A DNA stretch of 64,000 nt from JASDSY01 sp041441465 (GCA_041441465.1 JASDSY010000035.1:66655-130654); one strand, 5' to 3'; shown: positions 53,453 through 63,600, counted from the stretch's first letter. A program made the numbers and translations. Notes: generated by a model from the letters alone, not told the origin.

Positions 53453-54472
53453 ATGCCTGATATAGATAAAAATCAATATTTTAAAGAAACCGGCAGATTT
53501 TTATTGAAAAACTGCTTACATCATAAAACAATTCAGCCCCAGAAAGGCGCCGCAAGTTTATTTTTGTTTATTTTAATCTGTCTGACGCTTATTTTAATAA
53601 TATATTCCGAAGATCAAATCAGGAAATCAAACATTGGTGAATCCAATTTTAAAAGACATTACGAAGTTGAAGCCAGAAATCTTTTTACATTAAGCGCAAT
53701 TTTAAATTATTATAAGGAAAAAACAGGAAAGTATCCGTCAAATGACGAACAGTTAATGCAAATTCCAATATTTAAAGAAATTGCAGGAATCAAACAGGGA
53801 ATTTACTATTTAGATAATAAGTTTAAACTTGACATGCCTGACACATATAAAGAGTTCAATAAAATTTTAGGAGAAAATAATACATACAATTATAAGATGC
53901 CGATTTCCGTTTCATCCGACGGAATATTATCTCCTTATGCAATTCCGTATATTCTTGAAAACCGCACAGGAACAGCTGAAAATAATTTTAACTTTTCCCC
54001 TTTAAATAATAAAAATTTAAAATCGGAAAATTATTCGCTTAAGGTCAGCGAAAATGTATATATCTATTCGCCGTCGGCATTATATTATGCCTACCAGGAC
54101 TTACAGCTAGAAGAAAAAATAAATAATCAAAAACAGCAATTTTTAACATTAAGAAACAATTCAATAGTAATTATGATAATATTAACGGTTCTTTTTTTTA
54201 TAAAATACGGTTTTTCATCACTCAAAAAAAATTTTGCGTCAATGGCCGAATTACTTATAAGCTGCGCTACTATCGGTATAATCGCGGCAATTACGGTCCC
54301 GCAGGCCATAACGCATTGTTACAGGCCGGCGCCTTTCAAACTTCCGCAGCGCGACAAAAACACCGTGGATTTATGTTCCGAACTTCTTGAAAAATATAAG
54401 CAAAACAACATAATCAGTGAAGCGGCATATCAAAAATTAAAAAACTCATTAACAAAAGAAATAGAAAAATAA
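53453..54472 (+). CDS. GspG-like pseudopilin-type membrane protein, paralogue A
   Basis: 339 residues. One transmembrane helix at about 33-52, then a GspG-like helix and motif (AILNYYKEKTGKYPSNDEQL). A second helix lies at about 238-252 and a third at about 262-283, AELLISCATIGIIAAITVPQ, which looks strikingly like a pilin alpha-1 helix although it is internal and has no Gly cleavage site. A conserved tail (HCYRPAPFKLPQRDKNT) follows. There is no canonical GFTLIE motif at the start. AAAGGAG lies six bases before the ATG. Clear paralogue of the gene at 57.2 kb. Confidence 0.75.
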   Translation: MPDIDKNQYFKETGRFLLKNCLHHKTIQPQKGAASLFLFILICLTLILIIYSEDQIRKSNIGESNFKRHYEVEARNLFTLSAILNYYKEKTGKYPSNDEQLMQIPIFKEIAGIKQGIYYLDNKFKLDMPDTYKEFNKILGENNTYNYKMPISVSSDGILSPYAIPYILENRTGTAENNFNFSPLNNKNLKSENYSLKVSENVYIYSPSALYYAYQDLQLEEKINNQKQQFLTLRNNSIVIMIILTVLFFIKYGFSSLKKNFASMAELLISCATIGIIAAITVPQAITHCYRPAPFKLPQRDKNTVDLCSELLEKYKQNNIISEAAYQKLKNSLTKEIEK

Positions 54473-54550
54473 AAAAATATTATAATTTTATTTATTGACC
54501 GGACCCAAATATTTATTCTTGAACGGCGGAATAAACATTTACCGAAGCCC

Positions 54551-54579
54551 TTGATTTTATGCTAACAGTGGTGTATAAT
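54551..54579 (+). promoter_or_regulatory. promoter of the flavoprotein/radical SAM unit, second copy of the duplicated block
   Basis: TTGATT (54551-54556), a 17-base spacer and TATAAT (54574-54579). The ATG follows at 54590 with no Shine-Dalgarno; transcription should begin only three or four bases before it. CATTTACCGAAGCCCTTGATT matches the 53.37 kb copy. Confidence 0.7.
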
Positions 54580-54589
54580 CAAATTTATT

Positions 54590-55876
54590 ATGAACAGGAT
54601 AAACCCTAAATATGATTTAGTAATAATAGGCTGCGGAGCCGCTGCCGGTTTTTTTACCAGCTTAATGCAGGAATTTAAGTTGCCTGATAATTTTTCGGTC
54701 CTGATAATCGAAAAACTTTCCAGGCCGTTCAAAAAGATTATGGCAAGCGGCAACGGTCGCTGTAATTATTCAAATATAAGTATTAATAAAGAAAATTATC
54801 ATTCGATAAATCCCGACGCTACCTTTAGCGAAATTTTTTTTACAAAATTAAAAAACCTTAATTTAAAGGATTATTTTTTTAAAAAAGGCATTCCTTCCAG
54901 AATAGATGAGTATGGAAGAATTTTTCCATATACTAATTCGGCCAAAACTATTTATAATTTTTTCGAAGCCAGCATACGTCAAAAAAATATAACGGTTTCG
55001 TTCGATTCAATAGTAACGGCAATTAAAAATAATCAAGACGGGCTTTACGAAACACAATTCGCAAATATAAGCCGGCCCGGCGAAAAATTATCGGTCAAAT
55101 CAAAATTTATAATATACGCCGCAGGCGGAGCGGCCTATCCGCAGCTTGGCACTGACGGCGAAAGTTTCCGGCTGATCGAAAAGCTCGGAATTAAAACGAC
55201 GCGGCAATTTCCCGCGATAGCTGCGTTAAAAACACCAAAAAATCCTTTTTGTAAACTTTCAGGTTTAAAAATGGAGACTGAAATATCATTCTTCAATTAC
55301 AAAAGAAAAGGTGAATTATTGTTCACCGATTACGGCATATCGGGGCCGAATGTATTGTATGCAAGCTGTGTAATTTCTTCGGCGCTCGCCCGGCAAAAAA
55401 AAATAGATGTTAAAATTGATTTTCTGCCTGAAGAATATTTAAGTTTAAATTATTTTGAAGAATTGTTAAAAAATGCCCCAAATAAGACAATTAACGGAAT
55501 ATTCGGCGGCTGTCTCAGCATCGATTTCATAAAAGCGTTTCTGGAATATCATTCATTATTTGAAATTGCCGAAATGCAAAAATTGAATCATGAAACGCTG
55601 ACAAAAATATATAATCAACTAAAAAATACCGTAATTCCAGTCTTATCGGTAACGTCGTTTAAAGAAGCGCAGGTATCGCTCGGCGGTGTCGATTGCCACG
55701 AGATTACGCCTGAAACATTAGAGGCAAAAAATCATAAAAATTTATATATAACCGGCGAAGCAATCGATTTTACAGGCGAATGCGGCGGCTATAACATACA
55801 TCAGGCCGCGGCGTGCGCGCTGACGGTTTTAAAATCAATATTAAAAAAAATAAATGCCGAGAAATCAGTACAATAA
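54590..55876 (+). CDS. HI0933/BaiN-family NAD(P)/FAD-dependent oxidoreductase
   Basis: 428 residues. An N-terminal Rossmann motif (VIIGCGAAAGFF; the family usual is GxGAAG), KKIMASGNGRCNYSN, GGAAYPQLGTDG and the C-terminal GEAIDFTGECGGYNIHQA are all hallmarks. It is a flavoprotein whose physiological substrate is uncertain in most bacteria. Its mRNA is nearly leaderless. The end overlaps the radical SAM gene by 23 bases, which suggests coupled translation. Confidence 0.92.
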   Translation: MNRINPKYDLVIIGCGAAAGFFTSLMQEFKLPDNFSVLIIEKLSRPFKKIMASGNGRCNYSNISINKENYHSINPDATFSEIFFTKLKNLNLKDYFFKKGIPSRIDEYGRIFPYTNSAKTIYNFFEASIRQKNITVSFDSIVTAIKNNQDGLYETQFANISRPGEKLSVKSKFIIYAAGGAAYPQLGTDGESFRLIEKLGIKTTRQFPAIAALKTPKNPFCKLSGLKMETEISFFNYKRKGELLFTDYGISGPNVLYASCVISSALARQKKIDVKIDFLPEEYLSLNYFEELLKNAPNKTINGIFGGCLSIDFIKAFLEYHSLFEIAEMQKLNHETLTKIYNQLKNTVIPVLSVTSFKEAQVSLGGVDCHEITPETLEAKNHKNLYITGEAIDFTGECGGYNIHQAAACALTVLKSILKKINAEKSVQ

Positions 55877-56957
55877 GTTTTTAGCAGGTAATAAAGTGTT
55901 TTTAAAAAAAATATTGAATATTTATAAAAGCATATTTCCGGTTAAAACTAATTCGATTACATTTGAATTAACGCAAAAATGCAATTTAAATTGCGGCCAC
56001 TGCTATAACGTATGGAAATCAGGAAAAAATTATCCGGCAGGCGAACTTAATTTTACACGCACAAAAGAATTAATCGCGAAAATAATTAGTGAAACCGGCT
56101 GCAGTTCAATAGTTTTCACGGGCGGCGAACCGCTTTTAAGGCCGGATATTTTCGAACTTATTTCATATGTGCGTTCATTTAATATCGATTTAATATTAAT
56201 AACAAACGGAACGCTTTTAACGGAGCAATTCATCAAAAAAACAATCGAACTAAAAAAAGTATTATTCGAACTGCCGCTTTTATCCGACGACAGAAACGTA
56301 CATAATGAAATGACAGGCTGCAGTTCATTTGACAGAGTAATCGAAGCTATCGGCAACATAAGAAATTACGGCGGGACGGCGGTAACCGTATTTGTGGCTA
56401 CAAGTAAAAACATAAACAGGCTGAAAGAAACGCTTGAATTAAACGCGGCGCTCGGCATCAGGACCGTTATGTTTAACAGAATCAACCCGGGCGGCCGCGC
56501 GATAGAACAATATGCTAAACTGATACCGGACAAAACCAGGCTCGAAGAGGCTTTTTCTATAATAGAAGAAACGGCTACAAAATACGGAATACAGGTTAAC
56601 TCTTCAATACCCATACAACCCTGCATTATAGATATGAAAAAATATAAAAGCATAGGCGACGGATTTTGCAGCGCCGGAACCTCAAATGCTTATTTTACAA
56701 TCGATCCGCTTGGAAATCTCAGGATCTGTAATCACACGTCAAAAATATTAGGAAATTGTTTCGAAAGTACTTTTCAGGAATTGGTTTCGGGAATTGAAAA
56801 AAACGATTTAGTATGTGCGATTCCGAAATATTGCGTAAATTGTAAAGATGCCAAAAGCTGCCGCGGCGGGTGTCCCGCGGCGGCAGATGAATGTTTCGGC
56901 TCGGCATACGAACCGGATCCCTTCTTAAAAGAGCATATTGAAAAAGCAAGGCGGTAA
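55854..56957 (+). CDS. radical SAM/SPASM protein
   Basis: 367 residues. The radical SAM cluster motif CNLNCGHC (CxxxCxxC) lies near residue 48, followed by VFTGGEPLLRP. The C-terminal SPASM-type region has FCSAGTSNAYFTIDP, ICNH and CVNCKDAKSCRGGCPAA, giving auxiliary 4Fe-4S sites. SPASM enzymes such as PqqE and the sactisynthases modify peptides; here no obvious precursor gene is adjacent. It overlaps the flavoprotein gene by 23 bases and is followed by the frameshifted paralogue of the pseudopilin-type protein. Confidence 0.9.
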   Translation: MPRNQYNKFLAGNKVFLKKILNIYKSIFPVKTNSITFELTQKCNLNCGHCYNVWKSGKNYPAGELNFTRTKELIAKIISETGCSSIVFTGGEPLLRPDIFELISYVRSFNIDLILITNGTLLTEQFIKKTIELKKVLFELPLLSDDRNVHNEMTGCSSFDRVIEAIGNIRNYGGTAVTVFVATSKNINRLKETLELNAALGIRTVMFNRINPGGRAIEQYAKLIPDKTRLEEAFSIIEETATKYGIQVNSSIPIQPCIIDMKKYKSIGDGFCSAGTSNAYFTIDPLGNLRICNHTSKILGNCFESTFQELVSGIEKNDLVCAIPKYCVNCKDAKSCRGGCPAAADECFGSAYEPDPFLKEHIEKARR

Positions 56958-56960
56958 GTA

Positions 56961-57128
56961 ATGATTAATAAAGACGAAAAATCTCCTTTTAAAACTGCCG
57001 GAGAAAAATTGCCGAAAGACGGACTAAATTATAACACTGACGAATCTAAACCATATCCAGGATTAGTTTCAGCGAAAGTGTTTTTCTTTTTTTTATCCAT
57101 TTTTTTCTTATTCTGTCGGCTTCATTAG
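56961..57128 (+). pseudogene. N-terminal fragment of frameshifted paralogue B
   Basis: A 55-codon frame (MINKDEKSPF...) begins three bases after the radical SAM stop. It has a hydrophilic start and a hydrophobic run VFFFFLSIFFLF, then a TAG at 57126. Inside the hydrophobic run are T8 (57087-57094) and T7 (57100-57106) tracts. Shifting by -1 at these tracts continues as ILSASLGGKIRDLNGEES, which aligns with the paralogue's IRKSNIGES segment and joins the downstream frame. Confidence 0.6.
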
Positions 57129-57181
57129 GCGGAAAGATACGTGATTTAAACGGCGAAGAAAGCAAATTAAGGAGTGCCTGC

Positions 57182-57979
57182 GTGACTGAGCGGGAAAATC
57201 TTCTGACACTAAGTAAAATTTTAAGTTACTACAAAGAAAAAAATGGAAGTTATCCGTCAAACGACGAACAATTAACGCAAATTCCCTTATTCAAAGAAAT
57301 CGCGAAATCCAGGCCCGGGCATTATACTTTAGACGCCAAATTCAAAACCGACTTACCGGCCGTGCATAAGACATTCGATGAAATCATAAATGCAAGCGCC
57401 GGTTATAATTATAGGGAATGTATTTCAATTTCAGACAGCGTTGTGTTATCGCCATATTCAGTGCCTTATATTTTAGAAAATCGCTCGGGCCAGCCCGAAG
57501 AAAAGTTTAAAAATTCACCGTTAAACGATAAAATTCCGGCCCGCGAAAAGTATTCGGTAGAAGTCGATAAAGGAATTTTCATTTATTCGCCGGCCATATT
57601 GTATCACGCGCGCGCGCAGGCAAACCACGCCGACAAGATAAAAGCATTTTCATTATTTAAAACCCTCTCTCAAATAGCCGGCGCAATACTTGCAATTTTA
57701 TTTTTATCCAGCTTTAATTTCTCTACAGTTAAAGTATTTATTATATCGTCAATCGAGGCGATTATCGGCCTGGCCGCTATCGGAGTGGCATTTTTAATCG
57801 CCACGCAGAATTATACATCCTGTTACAGGCCTTCATCTTTTGATTTGCCGCCGCGAAATCCGAATACTCTTAATTTATGTTCGGAAATTCTTGAAAAATA
57901 TAAACAAAATGGCATAATCAATGAATCATCATACCAAAAATTTAAAAACGCATTGACAAAAGAATTAACTAAATTTTAA
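57182..57979 (+). CDS. GspG-like pseudopilin-type protein, paralogue B (downstream frame)
   Basis: 265 residues from a GTG. It matches paralogue A throughout: YYKEKNGSYPSNDEQLTQ, VPYILENRSG, two hydrophobic helices, CYRPSSFDLPPRNPNT and CSEILEKYKQNGII. The amino-terminal anchor is missing; it is encoded upstream in another frame (56961-57128). AAGGAGT lies six to seven bases before the GTG, so internal initiation is possible, but the homology runs through that site. Either a frameshift mutation, a sequencing error in the poly-T run, or programmed slippage would explain the arrangement. Confidence 0.7.
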   Translation: MTERENLLTLSKILSYYKEKNGSYPSNDEQLTQIPLFKEIAKSRPGHYTLDAKFKTDLPAVHKTFDEIINASAGYNYRECISISDSVVLSPYSVPYILENRSGQPEEKFKNSPLNDKIPAREKYSVEVDKGIFIYSPAILYHARAQANHADKIKAFSLFKTLSQIAGAILAILFLSSFNFSTVKVFIISSIEAIIGLAAIGVAFLIATQNYTSCYRPSSFDLPPRNPNTLNLCSEILEKYKQNGIINESSYQKFKNALTKELTKF

Positions 57980-58077
57980 AATTAAAAATAAATGGCATAG
58001 AATATTTGAAAAAAATATGCTAAAATCAAAGACTTATATTCTTACGTAAAAAAACAAAAAAATACAAAGGCGGTTTT

Positions 58078-59391
58078 ATGAACTATCCATTCTGGGATAT
58101 TCCAATTTTAGGCGGTTCGATGGTAATCGCCATAGTAGCTGTTTTGCATGTAATAGTATCTCATCTGGCAGTCGGCGGAGGATTTTATATTTTTTATACC
58201 GATTTAAAAGCCGTACGCAACAACGACTTTAAGATGCTGGAATACCTGAAAAAACACGCTAAATTTTTCATGCTCCTGACTACGGTATTCGGCGCGGTAT
58301 CCGGTGTCGGCATATGGTTTACGATCGCGCTCGTATCGCCGGCCGCTACTTCCACGCTGATCCATATATTTCTTTACGGCTGGGCAATTGAATGGGTGTT
58401 TTTCCTCGTCGAAATAACAGCCATAATCCTATACGTATATAAGTTCGATAAGTACACTATAAAATCAAGACAAATTGTGGCTTTTATATATTTCGCGGCA
58501 GCCTGGCTTTCGTTGTTTATAATAAACGGCATAATCACTTTTATGCTGACACCGGGCAGTTATTACGAAACGGGCAATTTCTGGGCCGCATTTTTTAATC
58601 CCACCTATTTCCCGTCGCTGTTTTTTCGAACCACTATCTGCATAGTATTCGCAGGTATTTTCGGCATGTTCACAGCGACATTCGAAATGGACGACGAAAT
58701 CAGGGAACGCGCGATAAAATACGCTTCGCTATATCTTATACCCGGAATTTTCCTGATGCCGCTTTTCGCTGGCTGGTATTTTTATATGATACCGTACCTT
58801 TCAAAACATATAATACTCGGCGGATCGCCGTTAATAATGATATTTGCTAATATTTGCGCGGGCTCGGCTGCGCTTTTGCTGATTGCCGCCATCGCGCACG
58901 CCTGGCTCGAACCGCGGCGGTTATCGACAATATTTACAATACTTTTGATAATTTTCGCCGGCACTTTTCTCGGCACATTCGAACTTACCCGCGAAGCCAT
59001 AAGAAAACCTTACACTCTTTACGGAAGAATGTATTCCAATTCGACATACGTAGCCAAAAACAACGTACCTGAAATTAATACGCAAAATTATCTTTCGAAT
59101 TTAAAATGGTCGGGCATTAAGGAAGTCACCGATTCGAACCAGCTCGAAGCCGGGCGCGAAATTTTTAAATATCAATGCCAGGCATGCCATTCGATCGAGG
59201 GTTATAATGCCGTTAAACCGTTAGTAAAGGCGTGGAGCTATGAATTCACCATGCAAAATCTACAGAAATTAAATGAACTCAAGCATTTCATGCCGCCGTT
59301 TTACGGAAGCAATATCGAAAGGCGCGTACTTGCAATTTATTTGTATTCGCTTAACAACAAAATAGACGAATTGATAAAAAATAAAAATTAA
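58078..59391 (+). CDS. CydA-like quinol/cytochrome oxidase subunit fused to a cytochrome c motif
   Basis: 437 residues. About eight transmembrane helices; His24 and His29 in helix 1 and features such as FFRTTICIVFAGIFGM recall CydA of the cytochrome bd superfamily. The soluble tail has CQACH (heme c) near residue 364 and a distal Met in FMPP (near residue 400) suited to a sixth ligand. This is the composition described for the OR-C branch of the cytochrome bd superfamily. It would be a membrane oxidoreductase; reduction of O2 is not certain. AAAGGCGG lies just upstream. The second subunit begins 27 bases on. Confidence 0.8.
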   Translation: MNYPFWDIPILGGSMVIAIVAVLHVIVSHLAVGGGFYIFYTDLKAVRNNDFKMLEYLKKHAKFFMLLTTVFGAVSGVGIWFTIALVSPAATSTLIHIFLYGWAIEWVFFLVEITAIILYVYKFDKYTIKSRQIVAFIYFAAAWLSLFIINGIITFMLTPGSYYETGNFWAAFFNPTYFPSLFFRTTICIVFAGIFGMFTATFEMDDEIRERAIKYASLYLIPGIFLMPLFAGWYFYMIPYLSKHIILGGSPLIMIFANICAGSAALLLIAAIAHAWLEPRRLSTIFTILLIIFAGTFLGTFELTREAIRKPYTLYGRMYSNSTYVAKNNVPEINTQNYLSNLKWSGIKEVTDSNQLEAGREIFKYQCQACHSIEGYNAVKPLVKAWSYEFTMQNLQKLNELKHFMPPFYGSNIERRVLAIYLYSLNNKIDELIKNKN

Positions 59392-59418
59392 AGCGTATCA
59401 ATAAGGAGAAATAAGAAA

Positions 59419-60552
59419 ATGCCAACCACAAGTGAAATCAGCGTAATAATTCCGGCAATCGACTCGGTACCTTTGATGGCGCCGCCTGTCATACAAAAAT
59501 TTCTGCTCGTTTTTACTTTTATATTACACCTTATTCCTATGAATTTTATCCTGGGCGGAAGCATAATAGCTGCTATTCTTAAAACACAGTATACATTCGG
59601 GTTCGATAAAAACAATCGAAATAACGCTTTTTCAGAAAGGTTATATCGCGACATAATAAAAAGGCTCCCTACTTTCCTTTCACTAACTATCACTTTCGGC
59701 GTAGCGCCGCTTCTTTTCCTGCAATCGCTTTACGGCCCGCTTTTTTATACTTCTACAATATTGATGGCTCCGTTCTGGCTAATGATTCTCGCCGCAGTTA
59801 TGGTTTCGTATTATATCATGTACATACTTTCCTGGTCGCCGGCAAATCTTTTAAAGCCGGTCAAATTGCCGCTATTACTCATAGCGATCGGCGGGTTTTT
59901 ATACACCGCGTTCATGTTTTCATCGAACAACTCTCTGATGCAGGCGCCACAAAAATTTTATTCCATATATCATTCTACGATTTACGGTATTTATGTTTAT
60001 ATTACTGATTTGACTTTATTTTTAAGATTTTTTCATATGCTTTTCGGCGCTTTGATCGTGACATCGGTGATTTTATTCCTCATTTCGTATCTTGAAATCA
60101 AAAGCGACCCGCAATACTCGAATTATATAGCCGGCTACTCGAAAAAAATATTCTTAATTTCATTTTTGATCCAGGCCGCACTGGGATTCGGAATGTTTTT
60201 TACGCAAAAAAGCGAACTCATGAAGCTTTTGAGCGGCGGGTCACCCGCTTACTCGATAATATTCTGGACAGGCGTAGTTATGGCCTTCGCGGCCGCGGTA
60301 TTGGCGCATTTAAAACTGGAATCGGCAGCATCGCAATCGGTATTGCTTTCAGTAAGCGGCATTTCACTGATATGCATGGCCGTAACAAGAGATTTTATTC
60401 GTGATTTCGAGATAGGAAAAGCTTTTTCGTACGCCGGCAACCCTTATGAATGGAACTATATAGTAGTAAGCGCATTTGTTCTGACGCTTTTAGGCGGAAT
60501 CGGCGTAATATTTTATATGCTCGGACTTGCGGAAAAAGACAAAACAATTTAA
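59419..60552 (+). CDS. second CydA-like membrane subunit
   Basis: 377 residues with about nine transmembrane helices and no heme c motif. FTFILHLIPMNFILGGS in helix 1 places a His like that of the first subunit, and RFFHMLFGALIVTSV contains a second. It appears to be a divergent relative of the first gene, as in CydA/CydA'-type pairs. AAGGAG precedes the ATG by 10 bases. Assumed to form a heterodimer with the upstream protein. Confidence 0.75.
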   Translation: MPTTSEISVIIPAIDSVPLMAPPVIQKFLLVFTFILHLIPMNFILGGSIIAAILKTQYTFGFDKNNRNNAFSERLYRDIIKRLPTFLSLTITFGVAPLLFLQSLYGPLFYTSTILMAPFWLMILAAVMVSYYIMYILSWSPANLLKPVKLPLLLIAIGGFLYTAFMFSSNNSLMQAPQKFYSIYHSTIYGIYVYITDLTLFLRFFHMLFGALIVTSVILFLISYLEIKSDPQYSNYIAGYSKKIFLISFLIQAALGFGMFFTQKSELMKLLSGGSPAYSIIFWTGVVMAFAAAVLAHLKLESAASQSVLLSVSGISLICMAVTRDFIRDFEIGKAFSYAGNPYEWNYIVVSAFVLTLLGGIGVIFYMLGLAEKDKTI

Positions 60553-60650
60553 TAATCTTTAATTATCTTAATATAACAATTTTTTATAACGGCCTTACAG
60601 ACCCGTTATAGCAGTTATTAAATGAAATGTAATGATTTGTACTTGGATTA

Positions 60651-63600
60651 TTATATTTTAATCCTTTTTACGTCTATCATTAACCGTTCGTTCAACTTTA
60701 TAAAATCCTTGAATTGGTTATGGCAGATTTCAATAGTCTGGCTGTTTTTATTAAAATTAAATTTTAATGTCTTAAAAATTTTAGAAACTTGATCGTCGGA
60801 ATTTATCAAGTATAAAAGAGTATAAATTCGTACCGGCGCTTTAGCAAATCCCATCGCACTTGATATCGTTGTAGTTTCCGAAATCTCTCCGAAATTTCCG
60901 CAGCGCCACCCGGCCATCGGATTTTGCGCGCCGCGCGCAGTACTGACCGAAACTTTCTGCGCGGCAGAGGAAAGCATTATAACTTTTGCTTCGGATTTCC
61001 GGCTTTTCAAAATCATCGCATTTTTATGAAAAAATATTTCCTGCTTTTGCCAGATCACATCCTGCGAAAGGTGAAATAAAATTTCGATGTCAAAATAAGA
61101 CGGTTTTTTTCTGGCGCTCAGTATATCGTCAAGCAAAAGCACATAATAAGGGCGACTGTATACGAGAGTCCTTCTGACCATGCCTTCTATGCCGTAATTT
61201 ACGAACATATCATTTATGGCCGAAAAATAACAAAATTCACTGTTTATAGAATACTTAACCTCTTTAACGGCTGGCATAACCGTGGAATTATTATTCGCCG
61301 AAGCACCGTTTTTTATTTCATTTTTCACCCCGGATTTAGCGACTGAATTTCTGTTCAGAATTACCGAGTTATGCGAAAAAATAGACCGCTGATATTCTTT
61401 CATAGCCGGATTTTCAATAAATATTCCGGGGCCGGAATCGCATATAAAGTTTGTGCCTCCGTGATTTAAAGTAAAGTTCAGAACGTCATTATGAGGCATA
61501 ACAACGAATTTCGATTCTGAATTATTCGCGGCATACTGCGATTCAGCTTCGGAACCCGCATCGAATATAAGATGAGTTGAAGAATTATTAAGGCCGTACG
61601 GCGATAATTCGCTTTTAACCGAAAAATATCCCGATTTCAAAAAACTGGAAACTGCAGCGCCCGGCTTCGGTTTAGCGGCACTTTCATAATCCATAAGGCT
61701 GTCACGCCCGAAAATCAGGCGCGGCCAAACCAACTTACGCCCGCCTGTCAAAAATTTCAATTCTCCGTCATTCAATAAATGCGAGGCAAGCTGAAACATC
61801 GGAACGATATCAAAATTTTGTTCCAGGGTAAATGGAAAAGGAAATTTCATATAATACTCGCCGATGCATGGCACTTCGCCGTCGGCGCATGCAGCGGCTT
61901 TTAAAAAGTTTATAACCGCCGAAAGCCCCGAACGTAAAAATTCTTCAAATTCATCTATGAGCAGAGAACTAATAAATTGCCCGAGCGCCTTTTTGTTTTT
62001 TAATATACCGTCAAAAGCCAGCAGCAGCGCCTGGCCTACGCTGTAAGAAGCGTAAAATGAACCGCTTAAATGACAGCCTTCCGGCCCGATCTGACCTTCA
62101 AATTCAGATTTTAATTTTTCAAGGAATGCCTGATTTATATTTTTTATAAAACCATGCTCACATCCGAAAAAACCGGCAGCCGAAATACCAAGTAGCGCGA
62201 TTAACTTGTCAAGATGGTTTTTGTCATTACTGTCATCGGCCATTTTAAGAGCGAACTTTAAATTGCTTTCGATTTCAATTATTATGCCGGCATTAATGAA
62301 TTTTTCACGCCATTCTCGATCGGCGCTCACGAGCGACAAAACCGCCATCCAATTAACTATCCGGGCTGAAACTGCAAATAAGCTGGCAAAATTTATTCCG
62401 CGGCCTGTTTTATTTTGTTCTTTAAAGGAAATGAATAACTCTAATAATTTACTTATAAAACGTGCATCGCCTGTAAGACGCCAAGCCAAAGCCAGAGTTA
62501 CAAATTCGCGGTTCTGGCCGAAAACAAAGTTCGGATAAAAATCCCCGCCGGCAGCCAAACTTTTCTTCCCTTTTTCAGCCGGCGCAATCCGGCCGGAAAT
62601 AGCCGCAAGTTTAGCGGTTAATTCGGAATAATTACCGTCCGGCCACGAAACATTATTATATTCGGTTGTTGAAAGATTGGCGTGCCAATTAATTTTTTCG
62701 TTAAATTGGAAAGTTTTATAAAGCGCAGTAAATTGGTTTTTTAATATTTGTTCGGCTTCTGAGGCGATTTCGGCGACAAATTCATTGCTCATTTGTTTTA
62801 TATCAGCCGAAAAATTATTTGTGTCAAAAATTCCGCTAAAATCAAGCACAGACTTTTTTTCTTTTTTGTTCTCAATATCATGCGCTATGTTTTGTTCGGA
62901 AATTTTTTCAGGAACCTCCGGCTTAACTTCTTTATTTTTAGTTTCTTTTTCATTGACGTCTTCTGCAATAGGTTCGGTATTTATTTTAGTTAATTCGCTG
63001 ATTTTGCCTTCGGCTATATTTACAGTTTCTTTTTTCTCGATTTTTTTCTCATTTGCCTTTTCGTCTTTTTTCACCGGAATTATGTGTTTTTCAGTTTTTT
63101 CTTCTGTAATTAAATTTGAAATTTCATTTTTTTTTGGCTCACCGGCAATAACTTTTTCTATAATTTTTTTAGTAACCGGCTTAACTGTAATTTCTTCTTT
63201 TTTCAGGTCCGTATTTTCAAGCTTTATTTTTTTTTTTTCGGCCGGCCCGAATTTTATAATTTTGTCAAAGTCCGCCGGAATGTTAATCGGATTAAGTTCT
63301 ACACCGGGAAATTTCTCGATTATTTTTGAGGGCAGGTTTATAAAATTAAAATAAGCAGACTGCGCATCAGGCAAAATTCCCGCAACGATCCGCGAATTGA
63401 ATTTAAAAGGATTAGTCCAGCCGATTGCGGCACCGCTGAATTTATCATTTTCGGCCGCCGCGGCATTTTCGAATAATACTTCCGGCCTATTAAGCTTTAA
63501 AGGCAGGTTAAGCATTATTTCAAAGCATTCTATAAAACTGCATGTCGGATTGCAGATATAACCCGTATATATGTTTATTGAGGAAAACATAATTATTTCA

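Noticed and set aside
60585..60610. TATAACGG/CCGTTATA hairpin as terminator between convergent genes
   Set aside because: No T-run follows on either strand, so it is only a small hairpin.
62785..63354. 189-codon Ser/Phe-rich frame antisense to the heparinase-like gene
   Set aside because: It mirrors the Lys/Glu-rich linker of the real gene, which produces Phe/Ser repeats in antisense.
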